NCBI GenBank assembly: GCA_026169375.1
Contig: JAPFCR010000047.1
Span: forward strand, 22,815-86,814
Reading direction: 5' to 3'
DNA from: Sporosarcina sp.
GTDB lineage: Bacteria > Bacillota > Bacilli > Bacillales_A > Planococcaceae
Length of the DNA: 64,000 nt
Each line of letters starts with the position of its first letter. The first letter of the stretch is position 1. Of this stretch, positions 62,915-64,000 are shown in pieces. The notes under the pieces are model-generated. The model had not been told where the DNA came from. It worked only from the letters and a program-made list of their open reading frames with translations, and searched no databases. Both the position numbers and the translations under genes were made by a program.

Positions 62915-62943
62915 AGTTTAACAAGTAATAAAAGATTCGTCAA
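62915..62943 (-). promoter_or_regulatory. Sigma-A promoter of the pur operon
   Basis: On the minus strand TTGACG and TAAACT are separated by exactly 17 bases. Transcription would start about 10 bases before the riboswitch P1 helix. Confidence 0.8.
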
Positions 62944-62944
62944 T

Positions 62945-62990
62945 GAAAAAACGAACATTAATAATAATTATTATTACATCGTTCGTCTTT
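62945..62990 (-). promoter_or_regulatory. PurR box pair overlapping the terminator of yebEG
   Basis: CGAACATT and, inverted, CGAACGATG (62952-62985) match the B. subtilis PurBox core in opposite orientations with about 17 bases between, just upstream of the pur promoter. The same palindrome (ACGAACGAT ... ATGTTCGT) is followed on the minus strand by six T, giving an intrinsic terminator for yebE-yebG. Confidence 0.75.
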
Positions 62991-62999
62991 CAAGCTTTT

Positions 63000-63185
63000 T
63001 TATTTTAAAACACCTTTAAATTTGATAATTTGACGAATCGGAATGAATTCCCCCTCTCTTTCTTCAAATAAAGGTTCTTCTTTTCTCCCAACAACTTGAT
63101 AACCTTCCTTTTCCATTCGTTTTAGACAATCTTCAATTTCTTCATTTTCTTGTAATTCAAACCAAATCGTTTTTTTACGACTCAC
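63000..63185 (-). CDS. yebG: NETI motif-containing small protein (YebG-like)
   Basis: A 61-aa protein of the NETI-motif family ([28 protein letters not shown] split here: [12 protein letters not shown] then [14 protein letters not shown]). B. subtilis YebG lies at the same place. It overlaps the yebE stop by 4 bases. Function unknown. It is the last gene before the pur operon. Confidence 0.85.
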   Translation of the reverse strand: MSRKKTIWFELQENEEIEDCLKRMEKEGYQVVGRKEEPLFEEREGEFIPIRQIIKFKGVLK

Positions 63186-63709
63186 TTAAATAATCTTCCT
63201 CTCCTCACAGATTTAACCCAGAAACCACCATGTATTGCTTTTGGTTCATAAGAAATAATAAATGCTTTTGGATCTAATTCTTTAATCGTATTATAAAGTT
63301 TTAATTCATACTTTCTTGGCGTTAGAATTTGTAACGCGGAACGGTTCCCTTCCAAACCATGGGCAGACCAGTCCGTCACTCCGTAACCATATTCTCTTAA
63401 AAGTCGTGGTAAACGTTTATCTTCATCAGCTGTAATCACATTTACTGTAATATAGCCAAGTGCCAATTTTTCTTCGATTTTTGTTCCTATAATAACTCCG
63501 CAACCATAACCTAATGCATAGGCAATTAAATTTTGAATTTCATTTAAATTATCTAATACAAGACCTAATCCTAGAACATAAATGAGCATTTCTACCGTAC
63601 TGACAGTAGCTGCAATATATCGATAGCCTTTTAATGTTAAAATCATTCGAATCGTAAAAAAAGTAACATAAACAATATTTATTGTAAAAATAATAAGGAC
63701 CATTTGCAC
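63182..63709 (-). CDS. yebE: DUF2179/UPF0316 membrane protein YebE
   Basis: A 175-aa protein: three hydrophobic segments at the start ([59 protein letters not shown]) and a soluble C-terminal DUF2179 part ([20 protein letters not shown]). I start it at the GTG at 63709, 6 bases after AAAGGAGAG; an ATG lies 6 bases on. Function is unknown. It precedes yebG and the pur operon as in B. subtilis. Confidence 0.88.
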   Translation of the reverse strand: MQMVLIIFTINIVYVTFFTIRMILTLKGYRYIAATVSTVEMLIYVLGLGLVLDNLNEIQNLIAYALGYGCGVIIGTKIEEKLALGYITVNVITADEDKRLPRLLREYGYGVTDWSAHGLEGNRSALQILTPRKYELKLYNTIKELDPKAFIISYEPKAIHGGFWVKSVRRGRLFK

Positions 63710-63848
63710 AGAAATCTCTCCTTTCCATTCATCTAGCTTAACGATAAACAGTTTGTTTTTCAAATTATTTCATATTATATGAAAGAGTCTTATGTTAAAT
63801 GTGCTTTTTTTATTTCGAAAACTAACTTTAAAATTAGTGAATTAGAAC

Positions 63849-63886
63849 AAAAAAAGAGTCACTACCATAAAGGTAATGACTCTTTT
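63849..63886 (-). terminator. Terminator of the ribosomal RNA operon
   Basis: On the minus strand AAAGAGTCATTACC pairs with GGTAGTGACTCTTT (one G-U pair) and is followed by T-runs, three bases after the 5S 3' end. Confidence 0.9.
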
Positions 63887-63889
63887 AAT

Positions 63890-64000
63890 GCTTGGCAACG
63901 TCCTACTCTTGCAGGGGCTCACCCCAACTACCATCGGCGCTGAAGAGCTTAACTTCCGTGTTCGGTATGGGAACGGGTGTGACCTCTTCGCTATCGCCAC
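63890..64000 (-). rRNA. rrf: 5S ribosomal RNA, 5' end outside window
   Basis: The minus strand carries the universal 5S core (GTGGCGATAGCGAAGAGG, CCCGTTCCCATACCGAAC, GGAAGTTAAGCTC, GATGGTAGT) and ends GACGTTGCCAAGC. About five bases at the 5' end are missing at the window edge. The operon is oriented like the neighbouring genes. Confidence 0.97.

Overview
The window reads as a low-GC, Gram-positive, spore-forming member of the Bacillales. The basis is: AGGAGG-type ribosome sites throughout; the sporulation trio prkA-yhbH-spoVR; a TPP riboswitch on thiT; a guanine-type riboswitch and PurR boxes on the pur operon; and Bacillus subtilis-like order over the right half (yebE-yebG-pur operon-yerA-yerB-yerC-pcrB-pcrA-ligA-camS-gatCAB-dgkB-rlmCD). 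A D-aspartate ligase, FemX-like and aspartate racemase operon points to an A4alpha (Lys...D-Asp) cell wall. That wall type is common in Planococcaceae (Sporosarcina, Lysinibacillus and relatives), so I place the organism there by inference. Almost everything lies on the minus strand, including the 3' part of a ribosomal operon at the right edge, so the minus strand is probably the leading strand.

Left part (1-17,000): a GNAT enzyme cut by the edge, oligoendopeptidase F, a TspO-like membrane protein, thiT with its TPP riboswitch, a DUF4870 protein, methionine aminopeptidase and a DEAD-box helicase. Then come the cell-wall cross-bridge operon (asl-femX-rac, read right to left), a YitT-family protein, a hypothetical protein, a pseudouridine synthase, and prkA-yhbH-spoVR with a possible sigma-E promoter.

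Middle (17,000-37,000): a four-gene SMC-type operon of the Wadjet family in the order jetD-jetA-jetB-jetC, followed after 23 bases by a SAM methyltransferase that appears co-transcribed. Upstream are yqhH-yqhG, a CstA-type transporter, malate:quinone oxidoreductase and a TlpA/ResA-like thiol-disulfide protein. A hydratase-family enzyme, an MFS drug exporter, a TetR-controlled pair of small multidrug resistance proteins, rlmCD and a Nudix hydrolase complete the stretch.

Right part (37,000-64,000): housekeeping blocks. These are dgkB; gatCAB (amidation of Glu-tRNA(Gln)/Asp-tRNA(Asn)); pcrB-pcrA-ligA-camS (archaeal-type lipid synthesis, DNA repair helicase, DNA ligase, lipoprotein); yerA-yerB and yerC; and the purine operon purE-K-S-Q-L-F-M-N-H-D. 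The operon lacks the purB and purC genes that normally sit between purK and purS. Its control region stacks a PurR-box palindrome that also looks like the yebG terminator, a good sigma-A promoter, a guanine-class riboswitch and an attenuator hairpin. yebE-yebG and a 5S rRNA gene with its terminator close the window.

Most likely points of novelty: the Wadjet-type operon with its attached methyltransferase, the predicted Lys-X-D-Asp cross-bridge operon, and the purine operon missing two genes with a dual-use operator/terminator. No insertion sequence, prophage, CRISPR array or tRNA gene was seen.
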